Assembly (NCBI GenBank): GCA_047605205.1
Contig: JASGGE010000012.1
Span: 1 to 42,071, forward strand
Length of the DNA stretch: 42,071 nt
Source of the DNA: Siphonobacter sp047605205
Lineage (GTDB): Bacteria > Bacteroidota > Bacteroidia > Cytophagales > Spirosomataceae
Direction of reading: 5' to 3'
Positions 31,383 through 40,778 of the stretch are shown here, piece after piece (the stretch's first letter is position 1; the number at the start of each line of letters is the position of its first letter). The notes below the pieces were generated by a model. It was not told the DNA's origin, ran no database searches, and was given only the letters and a program-made list of their open reading frames with translations. Made by a program: the position numbers and the translations under genes.

Positions 31383-33758
31383 TTATCTTTTACGACCTGT
31401 TTTCTGGTTTCGGTTTTTGCCTTTAGGCATTGGTTTACTTCGATTGCTTCCTCTTGAATTACCCGAAAAACCTCTGTTCGCTGATTTGAAGGGCATCAGG
31501 CCATCTTCCTTATTCAAAATACCCAGTAATTCCAGATCAATAATCCGGCGGCTTAAATTTGCTTCTTTTACTTTCACCCGTACTGCATCGCCGAAACTGA
31601 TAATTCGTCCGGAATTCTCTCCTACTAGCCGATAATTTGCCGCATCCAGAGCGTAATAATCATCTTTTAAATCACTCAGGCGAACCATGCCTTCGCTGGC
31701 GGTATTCGTCATTTCAACAAACAGGCCAAACTCGGTTACACCCGATACAATCCCGTCGAAGGCTTCACCTTCATGGCCTTGCATAAATTCCACCTGCTTG
31801 TATTTGATACTGGCCCGTTCGGCTTCGGAGGCTAATTTTTCGCGTTCGGAACTATGTTTACAACGCCCTTCGTATTCGCCCCGATCAACCGGATTTCCGC
31901 CGTCCAGATAGTGCTGTAACAAACGGTGGGCCATCATATCCGGGTAGCGACGAATGGGTGAAGTAAAATGTGAATAATGACTAAAAGCTAACCCAAAATG
32001 GCCAATAACATCGGTGGAATAACGAGCTTTCGCCATGGTTCGAACGGCCAGGTTTTCGATCAGATTCTGTTCAGGTTTCCCTTCTACATCACTCATCATG
32101 TTATTCAGTGACTTGGCAACATTTTTCTCAACATTAATCTGATAACCAAAACGTAAAGCAAAATTGGCGAAAGTCTTCAGACGATCTGGATCAGGGGCTT
32201 CGTGAATTCGGTAGACCATGGTATTACGGGGCTCTTCTTTACGAAGGTTGAACACAAATTCGGCAACCCGCTTATTAGCTAATAACATAAACTCCTCAAT
32301 AAGTTTATGGGCATCTTTCCGGACTTTCTGATACACCTCCAGTGGTTTACCTTTTTCATCCAGCCGGAAACGAACCTCCACGGTTTCGAAGTTAACCGCC
32401 CCATTCTTAAATCGATCGTTCCGTAAAATTTTAGCAAGGTTATTCAGAACGTGTAGATCTTTGATAAAACGATCGGATGCGGGAAGGGGTTCGGCTTTTT
32501 TCTTACGTTCTTTTACTACTGAAAGAGGTTCTTCAATAATTTGAGCCGAAGCAGGTAAGTCACTTTCCAGTAATTCCTGGGCCTCTTCATAGGTAAAGCG
32601 TTTATCAGAGTGAATAATGGTTCGGCCGAACCACTCATTCACAAGGGTAGCTTCCGGGGTTAATTCAAACACAGCCGAAAAGGTTAGCTTATCTTCATTG
32701 GGGCGGAGCGAACATAAATTATTCGACAGTTTTTCTGGCAACATTGGTACCGTACGGTCTACCAGATAAACGGAAGTGGCCCGCAGATACGCTTCTTTTT
32801 CAAGTTCGGTATTGGGCAAAACATAATGCGTTACATCCGCAATGTGTACACCTACCCGGATATGACCATTTTCCAGGTATTCAATGGATAGGGCATCATC
32901 AAAATCTTTCGCATCGGCGGGGTCAATGGTAAAGGTGGTAATGGGCCGAAAATCCCGCCGCTTCTTCGTTTCCTTAGCCGGAATCTTTTCAGAAATCTGA
33001 TTGGCTTCGTTTTCTACAGCTTCTGGAAACTGATAGGGTAACCCATATTCTGCCAGAATCGCGTGCATTTCAGTATCGTTATCGCCCGAATTCCCCAATA
33101 CTATTTTAATACGGCCTTCTGCCCGCTGATTTTCCAGGGGAAACGCAGTGATTTCCAGAACTACTTTCTGACCGTCCTGGGCTCCATTGAAATCTTCTGC
33201 CCGAACGTAGAAATCACTATGAATACGACGGTTATCGGCTGAGAAAAAACCATATTTGGGGCTCATCTGCTCGAAGGTACCAACCAGTTCAGTACGGTTT
33301 CGTTCCAGAATTTCAGTTACCTGCCCCTCTGGCTTGTACCCTGAACGGCGGCTACCCTTCCAGACGGAAATTTTTACTTTGTCCCCATCCAGGGCTCCTT
33401 TTAAATCTTCCGTCGGAATCCGAATATCTGATTCGTCTGGTTTGGCATCATCCAGAACAACAAAGGCGTAATTTTTATTGGTGTGTTCAACCCGGCCCGT
33501 GCGGTACCGTAAGCCCGTGTCAATCTGATAGCTACCGTTTTGAAGGAGCAGTTTTCCGTCTTCGTGTAAGTCTTCGACCAGTACGCGATAAATCCTTTGT
33601 AGGTCTTTTCCACGTACATCCATACGATCGTACAATTGCGATAAGGTAAAACTTTCTTCGTAATTGATATCAAAATAAGACAAAATCTCTGCTTTTATCT
33701 GGGCAACAAACCGTTCTTCTTTACTAAGCTTATGATTTTCGTTAGATTTATTTTTCAT
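31383..33758 (-). CDS. rnr: Ribonuclease R
   Basis: This 791-residue 3'-to-5' exoribonuclease degrades structured RNA. Cold-shock-type RNA-binding domains occupy about residues 60-230. The RNB catalytic domain spans about 250-580, with the metal-binding motif TFTIDPADAKDFDDALS and the later TYEEAQ and FTSPIRRYPDMMAHR motifs. An S1 domain (FDGIVSGVTEFGLFVEM) is near about 690-770 and the protein ends in a very basic, Gly/Ser-rich tail that binds RNA. The ATG at 33758 is chosen because the upstream extension (to 33800) crosses toward the promoter and has no family match. A promoter lies about 57 bases upstream of the start. Confidence 0.95.
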   Translation of the reverse strand: MKNKSNENHKLSKEERFVAQIKAEILSYFDINYEESFTLSQLYDRMDVRGKDLQRIYRVLVEDLHEDGKLLLQNGSYQIDTGLRYRTGRVEHTNKNYAFVVLDDAKPDESDIRIPTEDLKGALDGDKVKISVWKGSRRSGYKPEGQVTEILERNRTELVGTFEQMSPKYGFFSADNRRIHSDFYVRAEDFNGAQDGQKVVLEITAFPLENQRAEGRIKIVLGNSGDNDTEMHAILAEYGLPYQFPEAVENEANQISEKIPAKETKKRRDFRPITTFTIDPADAKDFDDALSIEYLENGHIRVGVHIADVTHYVLPNTELEKEAYLRATSVYLVDRTVPMLPEKLSNNLCSLRPNEDKLTFSAVFELTPEATLVNEWFGRTIIHSDKRFTYEEAQELLESDLPASAQIIEEPLSVVKERKKKAEPLPASDRFIKDLHVLNNLAKILRNDRFKNGAVNFETVEVRFRLDEKGKPLEVYQKVRKDAHKLIEEFMLLANKRVAEFVFNLRKEEPRNTMVYRIHEAPDPDRLKTFANFALRFGYQINVEKNVAKSLNNMMSDVEGKPEQNLIENLAVRTMAKARYSTDVIGHFGLAFSHYSHFTSPIRRYPDMMAHRLLQHYLDGGNPVDRGEYEGRCKHSSEREKLASEAERASIKYKQVEFMQGHEGEAFDGIVSGVTEFGLFVEMTNTASEGMVRLSDLKDDYYALDAANYRLVGENSGRIISFGDAVRVKVKEANLSRRIIDLELLGILNKEDGLMPFKSANRGFSGNSRGSNRSKPMPKGKNRNQKTGRKR

Positions 33759-33814
33759 GCAATAAAGTATTACTTTCTGATTAACAGAAGGTTGATACAC
33801 TTGGTTCGAATACT

Positions 33815-33845
33815 CAAACCTATTTCATATCCCTGAAGGTACAAG
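33815..33845 (-). promoter_or_regulatory. Promoter of rnr
   Basis: On the minus strand, CTTG (33845-33842) and TAGGTTTG (33822-33815) are separated by 19 bases. The -7 box is a full match and the -33 box has one mismatch, the same variant as in the tRNA-Leu promoter. Confidence 0.6.
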
Positions 33846-33923
33846 TATAATCTCCTAAAAGGTATGTAAAGAATCTTCTATGAGATAATAATTGTTTGAG
33901 GAATGTTTCCTGAAATAGTTTCC

Positions 33924-33931
33924 TAATTTTG
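33924..33931 (+). promoter_or_regulatory. Possible -7 box of the mreBCD promoter
   Basis: TAATTTTG matches TAnnTTTG 50 bases upstream of the mreB start. A TTTG at 33895-33898 is 25 bases upstream, too far for the usual spacer. Confidence 0.45.
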
Positions 33932-33981
33932 CACATTCCTAAGAATTGTAACTAATAAAACTGAAGCTCAGAGGCTTTCCA

Positions 33982-35013
33982 ATGGCATTATTCGATTTCC
34001 TGACCAGCGACATTGCGATTGATTTAGGCACAGCCAATACGCTCATTATTCATAAAGGCAGAATTGTAGTGGACGAACCCTCTATCATTGCCCTAGATAA
34101 AACCAGCGGTAAGGTGCTTGCAATTGGCCATAAAGCCATGCAAATGCACGAAAAAACGAACGAAAACATTAAAACCATTCGACCTCTGAAAGATGGGGTA
34201 ATTGCTGATTTTACAGCGGCCGAGCTGATGATCAGAGGGATGATTAAGATGATTGACGAACGGAAAGGCTTGCGTTTTTTCACTCCTTCTCACCGAATGG
34301 TGGTTTGTATTCCTTCCGGTATTACGGAAGTAGAAAAGAGGGCTGTTAAAGATTCCTGCGAACATGCGGGTGCCAAAGAAGTATATATGGTACACGAGCC
34401 CATCGCGGCAGCCTTAGGTATTGGGATTGATATTCAACAGCCTAATGGCTCCATGATTGTGGATATTGGCGGGGGAACGACTGAAATTGCCGTTATCGCC
34501 CTTTCTGGTATTGTGTGCGAAGCTTCTGTCCGGATTGCAGGGGATGTATTCACCCGGGACATTATGGATTACATGCGGCGGGAACATAACCTGTTGATCG
34601 GCGAACGTTCGGCGGAATTGATTAAAATTGAAGTGGGGGCCGCTTTACCTGAACTGGATAACCCTCCTTCTGATTTTGAAATTCGTGGCCGGGATTTAAT
34701 GACAGGTATCCCCAAAGAAATTAAAGTGACGTATTCAGAAATTGCCTATGCACTGGATAAGTCAATCTCGAAAATTGAAGAAGCAACCATGAAGGCTCTA
34801 GAGACGGCTCCTCCAGAGCTTTCTGCGGATATTTATCATAATGGCATTCACCTGACGGGGGGGGGGGCTTTATTGCACGGACTGGATAAACGTCTGGCGG
34901 CTAAAACAAAGCTGCCCATCCACATTGCCGACGATCCGCTGCGGGCCGTTGTTCGTGGAACGGGCGAAGTATTAAAAGATCTGGAAAAGTTTAAAGCTGT
35001 TCTGATTAGCTAA
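33982..35013 (+). CDS. mreB: Rod shape-determining protein MreB
   Basis: This 343-residue bacterial actin polymerises under the inner membrane and guides cell-wall growth. The actin-fold ATP motifs are visible: IDLGTANTLI near residue 13, ADFTAAELMIRGM, VHEPIAAALG, VDIGGGTTEIAV (about 155-166) and the adenosine-binding LTGGGALLHGLDKRL near the C-terminus. It is the first gene of mreBCD and divergent from rnr. Two features are odd. The adenosine-binding TGGGA is encoded across 11 consecutive G (34857-34867), and a perfect 40-base palindrome separates it from mreC. Confidence 0.97.
   Translation: MALFDFLTSDIAIDLGTANTLIIHKGRIVVDEPSIIALDKTSGKVLAIGHKAMQMHEKTNENIKTIRPLKDGVIADFTAAELMIRGMIKMIDERKGLRFFTPSHRMVVCIPSGITEVEKRAVKDSCEHAGAKEVYMVHEPIAAALGIGIDIQQPNGSMIVDIGGGTTEIAVIALSGIVCEASVRIAGDVFTRDIMDYMRREHNLLIGERSAELIKIEVGAALPELDNPPSDFEIRGRDLMTGIPKEIKVTYSEIAYALDKSISKIEEATMKALETAPPELSADIYHNGIHLTGGGALLHGLDKRLAAKTKLPIHIADDPLRAVVRGTGEVLKDLEKFKAVLIS
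34857..34867 (+). repeat. Run of 11 G inside mreB
   Basis: Three glycine codons GGG lie between ACG and GCT, making an uninterrupted G11 run in the ATP-binding region. Such runs are prone to slippage. Confidence 0.9.
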
Positions 35014-35035
35014 TTATTCCTGATTTTGGCGTAAC

Positions 35036-35075
35036 GAGCAACGCATACAGAAACCGGTTTCTGTATGCGTTGCTC
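35036..35075. promoter_or_regulatory. Perfect 40-base palindrome between mreB and mreC
   Basis: Positions 35036-35055 and 35056-35075 are exact reverse complements, so the RNA can form a hairpin of close to 20 bp. No T-tract follows. It lies 23 bases after the mreB stop and 15 bases before the mreC start, so it may reduce transcription into mreC, mark an RNA-processing site or protect the mreB message. Confidence 0.8.
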
Positions 35076-35090
35076 AGTATCGTTTGCTAG

Positions 35091-35936
35091 ATGAACTCGC
35101 TCTTTGCTTTCATAGCCCGGCAGCGGGCCTTTATTTTATTTATTATCCTGGAAGTATTGAGCTTGTGGTGCTACTTCAAGTTCAATAACTATCCTAGTGC
35201 TATTTATTTTCATACGACTAATTATTACGTAGCCAAAAGCCTGCAAGTTCAGAATGCAGTGACTCAGTACCTGAATCTGGGAAAAATCAATGCTGCTTTG
35301 GCCGCTGAAAATGCTCGCCTGAATGCAGAAGTACAGCGACTGGTTAATCAGCAGGTTCCTAGCCCGATTAACTATAAAGCTGATTCAACAGTAGCCAGTC
35401 GTTTGCAACCCATTGTAGCGAAGGTGATCAAAAACTCAACGGAAATAGCACAGAATAATTACCTTACCTTAGACAAAGGAACCGCAGATGGGGTACGAGC
35501 AGGTATGGGCGTAATTTCCCCAACGGGAGTCGTCGGAATTGTAAAAGGCTGCTCGGAGCATTTCTCTCTGGTAACCTCATTGTTACATATTGACCCACCC
35601 ATGCGGATTTCCTCAGAAGTAAGACGAAGCGGAGAAATTGGTTCGAGCCGTTGGGAAGGCAAAGATCCCGAGAGGATTGGCCTGTTTGATATTTCACGGT
35701 ACAAGTCGGTCAAGATGGGTGATACCGTTGTTACTTCGCACTTAAATTCCGTATTTCCACCGGGCATTATGGTTGGTACTGTGAAGAAGCTGGGAATCAG
35801 TCCTGATCAGACCTATTGGAGTATCGACTTGAAATTAGGAACGGATTTTCGTAATCTATCTTACGTGTATATTGTCAATAATCGTCTTCAGGCCGAACAG
35901 GAAGCCCTTGAAAATACGGTGTCTCCTCCCCATTAG
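35091..35936 (+). CDS. mreC: Rod shape-determining protein MreC
   Basis: The 281-residue protein has one N-terminal membrane segment (residues about 11-30, AFILFIILEVLSLWCYFKF), a heptad-like coiled-coil at about 55-90 (INAALAAENARLNAEVQRLVNQ), and the periplasmic double beta-barrel of the family (NNYLTLDKGTADGVRAGMGVISPTGVVGIV). It connects MreB and MreD with periplasmic wall synthases. It follows mreB after a palindromic gap of 77 bases and precedes mreD by 17 bases. Confidence 0.93.
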   Translation: MNSLFAFIARQRAFILFIILEVLSLWCYFKFNNYPSAIYFHTTNYYVAKSLQVQNAVTQYLNLGKINAALAAENARLNAEVQRLVNQQVPSPINYKADSTVASRLQPIVAKVIKNSTEIAQNNYLTLDKGTADGVRAGMGVISPTGVVGIVKGCSEHFSLVTSLLHIDPPMRISSEVRRSGEIGSSRWEGKDPERIGLFDISRYKSVKMGDTVVTSHLNSVFPPGIMVGTVKKLGISPDQTYWSIDLKLGTDFRNLSYVYIVNNRLQAEQEALENTVSPPH

Positions 35937-35953
35937 CGAAATAATTTAGCTTC

Positions 35954-36457
35954 ATGAATCGTACTATTTTCAACACATCGCTTTGGGTTGTCCTGTATTT
36001 GTTACTTCAGGTATTCTTCTTTCGAGGAATGATTCTCTTCGATAGTACCTTTTGCTTTGTTTATATTGCCTGTACCTTATCCATGTCTTTTGATACACCC
36101 AAAAGCCAGGTGCTATTAATGGCTTTTGGTACAGGATTTTTCGTTGACTTATTTTATAATACACTAGGCTTACATGCTGCCAGTACCGTGTTTTTAGCGT
36201 TTGCCCGTCCAACAATTTTAAGGATTCTTACGCCAGCTCGTGGGTATGAAGAGCGAACGGAACCTCTTATTTCTGATATGAGCTTACGCTGGGTAATCAG
36301 TTATGTGTTTCTGTCGGCGTTATTGCACTCTACGTTATTATTCACCCTGGAATCACTCAATATTTCATTAATCATTCCCCTTCTGGTTAAGATAATAACA
36401 AGCACTTTATATACCACTTTTGTGATTGTAACACTACAATATTTTAGAGGGAATTAA
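35954..36457 (+). CDS. mreD: Rod shape-determining protein MreD
   Basis: The 167-residue protein is almost wholly hydrophobic with about five membrane segments (for example LWVVLYLLLQVFFFRGMILF and LLMAFGTGFFVDLFYN), and the conserved GFFVDLFYNTLGLHA sequence is typical of MreD. It is the third gene of the cluster, 17 bases after mreC. In many Cytophagales I expect the genes for penicillin-binding protein 2 and RodA to come next. Here a strong terminator and a convergent protease gene follow instead. Confidence 0.88.
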   Translation: MNRTIFNTSLWVVLYLLLQVFFFRGMILFDSTFCFVYIACTLSMSFDTPKSQVLLMAFGTGFFVDLFYNTLGLHAASTVFLAFARPTILRILTPARGYEERTEPLISDMSLRWVISYVFLSALLHSTLLFTLESLNISLIIPLLVKIITSTLYTTFVIVTLQYFRGN

Positions 36458-36470
36458 ACCTTAACCTGAG

Positions 36471-36516
36471 ATCTAACGGAAAGAGCCCGGCACAAGCCGG
36501 GCTCTTTCCGTTAGAT
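36471..36516. terminator. Bidirectional hairpin after mreD
   Basis: A perfect 20-bp stem (36471-36490 with 36497-36516) with a six-base loop and GC-rich core GAGCCCGG/CCGGGCTC lies between mreD and the convergent S8 protease gene. Confidence 0.85.
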
Positions 36517-36527
36517 AAGAAACACTA

Positions 36528-39500
36528 CTAATTCTTTATAAAGCGTTTCGATATAGTCCGTTTATCATCAGAAATACGTACGATATAGACACCTTTTGCC
36601 CAGGTAGTAACGTCAACTTCTGTTGTAAATACGTGGGATGAAGATTTATCAAATGCCTGACTACCTAGCTTTTTACCGTCAGTAGTGAAAATCTGGATGG
36701 TTGCTTCATCGGCATCGGGGGCCTGGTAATCGATGCGAATCTTATCAGTAGTAGGGTTGGGTAATAAACTGACTGCAACCTCAGTAATGGTTGGTTCTGT
36801 TGCGGTAATGGTGATGGTAGTTGCGGCAGAGGTTGCTTGGCAACCGGAAGAAGAAGTAATGGTTACGGTATAACTACCAGCAGCTGTAGCCGTGTAAGTT
36901 TGCGAAGTAGCTCCTGAAATAGCCGTACCGTTTAAATACCATTGATAGGCTGCCGCCGAAGACGCTGTCAGAGTTAACCCAGATACGGTGATGGTTGGAG
37001 TAGTTACGGCCTCATTCGTTACAACCGTAGCCGCTGATATAGTTTGACAACCATCCGCAACGGTAAGTTGTACGGTATAACTTCCAGTAGCGGTAGCCGT
37101 GTAGGTTTGCGAAGTGGCCCCGGAAATAGCCGTGCCGTTTAAATACCATTGATAGGTATAATCAGTACCCGTATTCGCTTGCAGGCTTACGCTACGACCC
37201 GTACAGAAGGTAACGGTATCTGATGGCGTTATTTGAGCCTGTACATTTGAACTTCCGGCCGTTACCGGAACAGCTACACGAGCACTGGCACAGCCCGAAG
37301 CTTTTACTTGCAGGTTGTAGAAATAATAGTAATACGTATACTGAGAAGTACTTCCGGCAGAGTTACCAGTAATAGAGAATACACCGGACAGACTGAAAGG
37401 ATATCCCGTTACACCAGCATTACTACGGAATAAGGTGGCTCCATCGTTAAAGGTAACCGCAATGCTATAAGTCCCGGTGTCTGGTAAGGTAAGATTCAAT
37501 GGATAAACAGCTCCCTGATCATTGGTATCATCGGTCTGTGCTCCAGAACCAGGAGTTGTGCGAGTTGCCGTTACATCAATAGTGGTAGTTGAAACTACGG
37601 TTCCGTTTGATTTGCTGGCAGTAAGTGTGATACTACCCGAATTACCGACATACAAGCGGGCACTTTCCAGAACAACCGGTACAGAAGCATGAACGGTAAC
37701 GGAAGGAGAGAACTGATTATAACCCCCGCCAGTAAAAGCAGATTTAGTAGTGGGGCCAACGGTTCCGCTGTAATCATTAATGCCCGCATATATAGTTCCT
37801 GAAGAAGGTAATGCACTGATGGATGTTTGATTACCAACTGCAATTAAAGTTCCATCTGAAGCGGAATCATACCAATAAGCAGTTCCGTCTGAATTATTCT
37901 TAAGAGCAATATTGCCATCTGTTCCACAAGACTGTGCCGTTACGTCAGGCGTTATGGCATCAGCTGTGGTTAAGCTAACCGATGAAGTATTATTCTCCGT
38001 TTTCTGATCACTGGCGAGCGTAATGGTAGAAGTGAAGGTATAGGTTGTACTGGCACTCACCGTTACGCTTCCCGTCAGATTAAGAGTTTTAAGCTCATAT
38101 GGATCAAGGCTTACCTCACCCGAGAAAGTACCGATGGTTTGGCCATTGCTCAGAACTTGTACCGTTACCGGAACATTCGTTTGAGAGGCCGTTCCGTAGT
38201 TTTTAACCTGTACCTGAACCAGTGACAGGGTTGGAGCACAGAAATTACTGGTTGGAGAAACGAATGAGGTAATGGCTACATCATTGGTAGGATCAACCAC
38301 TTTTAAGATGTATTGCTGCGTTTGCCCTGCCGAATACGTACCGCAACTACTAACACTGGAAGCATCGCTGGTTTCGGCCGCCACAATGCGTAATGGAATG
38401 TATTGACCAACGGTTAATGTCGTTGGAATAGTAACGTTACCTGAGAAAATCCCACCGCTTGATAGTGTACCTGAAGTTGCTAAGGTTTCGTCAGAGTCAT
38501 CATAGTCACCATCCAAATTCCAGTCTGCAAATAATTTAACAATCTTGGAAGAGCCGCTGCTTTGGCAGTCTGCTACTGTGATGGAATAAGCAACAGACTG
38601 GCCAACGGCCACTTGCCCAACCTGATTGGTTACTGAAACGGTTGACGCACAACTACTGGAAGTGTTCGAAATGGTTCCGAAAACAACATTGCTGATATGA
38701 CTAACGGTAGTATCTGAAGCGGTAGAAGTACAGTACGTTGTCCCGCCAATTCCGCTGACGATTAGGCTATATGCTTGAGAATCAGTGCTTAATGTATTCT
38801 TATGCGAAATGGTTATGGTGTAGGTCTGGCCAGGAACAGGGTTCGCAATTAATACTTGTTCAACATTATCCCGAATGTTATCACCAGTGGTTGCTGCTGT
38901 TGCCGGACTATCTGGATTTAGCGTGTAGGGTTGTGTGGTGGTCGTGCCATCGGATACCCGCAAGTCCAAGTCGTTAACCAGACGCGGCGAGCGATTATTT
39001 AAAACGGTAGAATCGATGGTTAATGGTGTTCCGGCGGGGTCAATCCAGGCAATGGTAACTCGTAACGGGCCTTCGCCAGAAGCAACAACCTGTTGGGTAT
39101 ATGTTTGTCCTGAAGTAAGGGTATTTTCGGCAATAAGATTCGTATTGTCTGAATTTTGAATGGTTTTAGCAGCTTGTTCAGCATTCAATACCCCCCATCC
39201 GTACATATAATCAGGACCAGTGGTGCCAGCCTCCTGAGCGGTATGAATAATGAGTCCTTTCAGGGTGGAAGAACGCATAAAGGAGCTATTCTTCTGATTG
39301 TAGTATTCTTGTAACAAGAAAATCGACCCAGATACATTCGGTGTAGCCATGGATGTACCGCTTAAAGTCGTATACGCATCCGTTGCGGTTGAGGTTGAAG
39401 ACAATACGTTCACTCCTACGCCAACAATATCAGGCTTAATCCGACCATCATCCGTAGGCCCGGCACTACTAAAATAAGCCGAGTCTACATCAGCAGGCTG

Positions 39501-40475
39501 ATTAATGCCATTAGGAACCGCATAAATAGCACCTACCGTCAGGATGTTCTTTGCGGTTGCATAGGTAGCAATATTATCAAAAGAACCGTTGCTACTACGG
39601 GTAACGGTGCTGGTTGTGCTTCCTGAACCAACATAATAAGAGGTACCGGAACTTGGCATCCCACTCCCATCCGGGTCACGGGAGTTTCCCGAAGCAAAGC
39701 AAATCAGATAGTAAGGGGCATTAACGGCAAGTTTATCGAAACTCTGAGCAATGGAGCTGTAATACCCAAATTTATAATCCTGAGTAACACTGACTTTGTC
39801 GTCGCCATACCAACGCCAGGTACCGTCATCATCCTGCTGCCAGCCTGCTAACTGTCCATACGAATGGTTAGAGACCAGGAGGGAAGAAGAAGCACTCGTC
39901 ATTTCAGAAAGATCACTGTTATAATCCCAGGCATTCAGGGTAGCAGCAGTGGCCATACCTTTTGCCGGTGGATTAACGCCGCTGGCAATCATCGTTCCTG
40001 CTACGTGCGTTGAGTGCACGTTGTTTGTAGTGTTATTATCCTGTTGGCTCACACGGCCGGTCAGTTCAACGTGATCTGAACGAACTTTCCCACCGTCCCA
40101 AATGCCCAAACGACCCGACATGGCACTGCTGCCACCCGTTAGATTAAGCCCTAAACTACCCCCTTCCTGAAGGGTGTTCGTGCGAGTTGTAGCAGCCGAT
40201 GCCACATTCGAAAAGGTGGTAACGTAAATGGGTTCGCCGGTTTCGGTGATACCCTGTAAAGAAATACGCCTTCCGTCATGATAATACCGCTCAACAAACC
40301 AACCACGTTTCTGAGCAACACGTAAGGCTTTTTGATAGGTATTGTTTTCCTGTTTCGCTACCTGTTTGGCAGATTTTTCGAGGAGTTTAATATGCTGTGT
40401 AGAATATAAAGGCTTTTGTGCGAATGAAATTCCGGCAATAGCCGATAATAGTAGCGTCGGTAGTAATCTTTTCAT
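36528..40475 (-). CDS. Subtilisin-like (S8) protease with T9SS type A sorting domain
   Basis: This 1315-residue secreted protease starts at the ATG at 40475, giving a signal peptide ending GISFAQ. The catalytic triad is D127 (LGIWDGGKV), H157 (HSTHVAGT) and S375 (SGTSMATP), with the oxyanion asparagine N264 (ASGNSRD). A C-terminal jelly-roll region follows the catalytic part. GEVED-like (DWNLDGDYDDSDE, about residues 640-720), CARDB-like (about 730-830) and two immunoglobulin-like repeats near residues 1110-1220 come next. The last 75 residues form a type A sorting domain (LLPNPTTDKIRID, then KGVYIVRI and KRFIKN), which is removed on export through the type IX system. It probably digests external protein. 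It is monocistronic. Confidence 0.93.
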   Translation of the reverse strand: MKRLLPTLLLSAIAGISFAQKPLYSTQHIKLLEKSAKQVAKQENNTYQKALRVAQKRGWFVERYYHDGRRISLQGITETGEPIYVTTFSNVASAATTRTNTLQEGGSLGLNLTGGSSAMSGRLGIWDGGKVRSDHVELTGRVSQQDNNTTNNVHSTHVAGTMIASGVNPPAKGMATAATLNAWDYNSDLSEMTSASSSLLVSNHSYGQLAGWQQDDDGTWRWYGDDKVSVTQDYKFGYYSSIAQSFDKLAVNAPYYLICFASGNSRDPDGSGMPSSGTSYYVGSGSTTSTVTRSSNGSFDNIATYATAKNILTVGAIYAVPNGINQPADVDSAYFSSAGPTDDGRIKPDIVGVGVNVLSSTSTATDAYTTLSGTSMATPNVSGSIFLLQEYYNQKNSSFMRSSTLKGLIIHTAQEAGTTGPDYMYGWGVLNAEQAAKTIQNSDNTNLIAENTLTSGQTYTQQVVASGEGPLRVTIAWIDPAGTPLTIDSTVLNNRSPRLVNDLDLRVSDGTTTTQPYTLNPDSPATAATTGDNIRDNVEQVLIANPVPGQTYTITISHKNTLSTDSQAYSLIVSGIGGTTYCTSTASDTTVSHISNVVFGTISNTSSSCASTVSVTNQVGQVAVGQSVAYSITVADCQSSGSSKIVKLFADWNLDGDYDDSDETLATSGTLSSGGIFSGNVTIPTTLTVGQYIPLRIVAAETSDASSVSSCGTYSAGQTQQYILKVVDPTNDVAITSFVSPTSNFCAPTLSLVQVQVKNYGTASQTNVPVTVQVLSNGQTIGTFSGEVSLDPYELKTLNLTGSVTVSASTTYTFTSTITLASDQKTENNTSSVSLTTADAITPDVTAQSCGTDGNIALKNNSDGTAYWYDSASDGTLIAVGNQTSISALPSSGTIYAGINDYSGTVGPTTKSAFTGGGYNQFSPSVTVHASVPVVLESARLYVGNSGSITLTASKSNGTVVSTTTIDVTATRTTPGSGAQTDDTNDQGAVYPLNLTLPDTGTYSIAVTFNDGATLFRSNAGVTGYPFSLSGVFSITGNSAGSTSQYTYYYYFYNLQVKASGCASARVAVPVTAGSSNVQAQITPSDTVTFCTGRSVSLQANTGTDYTYQWYLNGTAISGATSQTYTATATGSYTVQLTVADGCQTISAATVVTNEAVTTPTITVSGLTLTASSAAAYQWYLNGTAISGATSQTYTATAAGSYTVTITSSSGCQATSAATTITITATEPTITEVAVSLLPNPTTDKIRIDYQAPDADEATIQIFTTDGKKLGSQAFDKSSSHVFTTEVDVTTWAKGVYIVRISDDKRTISKRFIKN
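36865..36949 (-). repeat. 85-base direct repeat, copy 1 (inside S8 protease)
   Basis: The segment is nearly identical to 37072-37156 (offset 207 bases) and encodes the phrase YQWYLNGTAISGATSQTYTATA in both copies. The two copies differ mainly at synonymous positions. Confidence 0.85.
37072..37156 (-). repeat. 85-base direct repeat, copy 2 (inside S8 protease)
   Basis: Partner of the repeat at 36865-36949. The unit is one immunoglobulin-like module and could gain or lose copies by recombination while keeping the frame, since the offset of 207 is a multiple of three. Confidence 0.85.
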
Positions 40476-40778
40476 AGCCTGGCTCAGGAACAATGTATTT
40501 AGCTATACGTCAGATGTAGGGTATAGCGTTGCGTTCATTTTACAAATGCTTGTTATTGTTTCAACTCCGCTTGTAAACGCTTCAAAACAAGTAGGTATTG
40601 GACATTGCTACTAAATATAAAAGGTACTTTTAACAAAATGATAATCAGGCCCGAAATTAAGCTTTCAGAATAACAAGTAGAACAGGGAATGGTTATAAGA
40701 AGATTAAAAAGAACGCATTACGGTCATTTTATGGATGTGCACCTAATTTTGTCCTCGTAGATTAGACGTCTTTCACTC
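40476..40778. other. Divergent intergenic region
   Basis: This gap separates the S8 protease gene from the DUF4199 gene. A -7 box for the latter is at 40744-40751. I see no gene or strong structure in the rest. The protease promoter is not evident. Confidence 0.4.
40744..40751 (+). promoter_or_regulatory. Possible -7 box of the DUF4199 gene
   Basis: TAATTTTG matches TAnnTTTG 27 bases before the start codon at 40779. No TTTG is found at the expected -33 distance. Confidence 0.45.
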
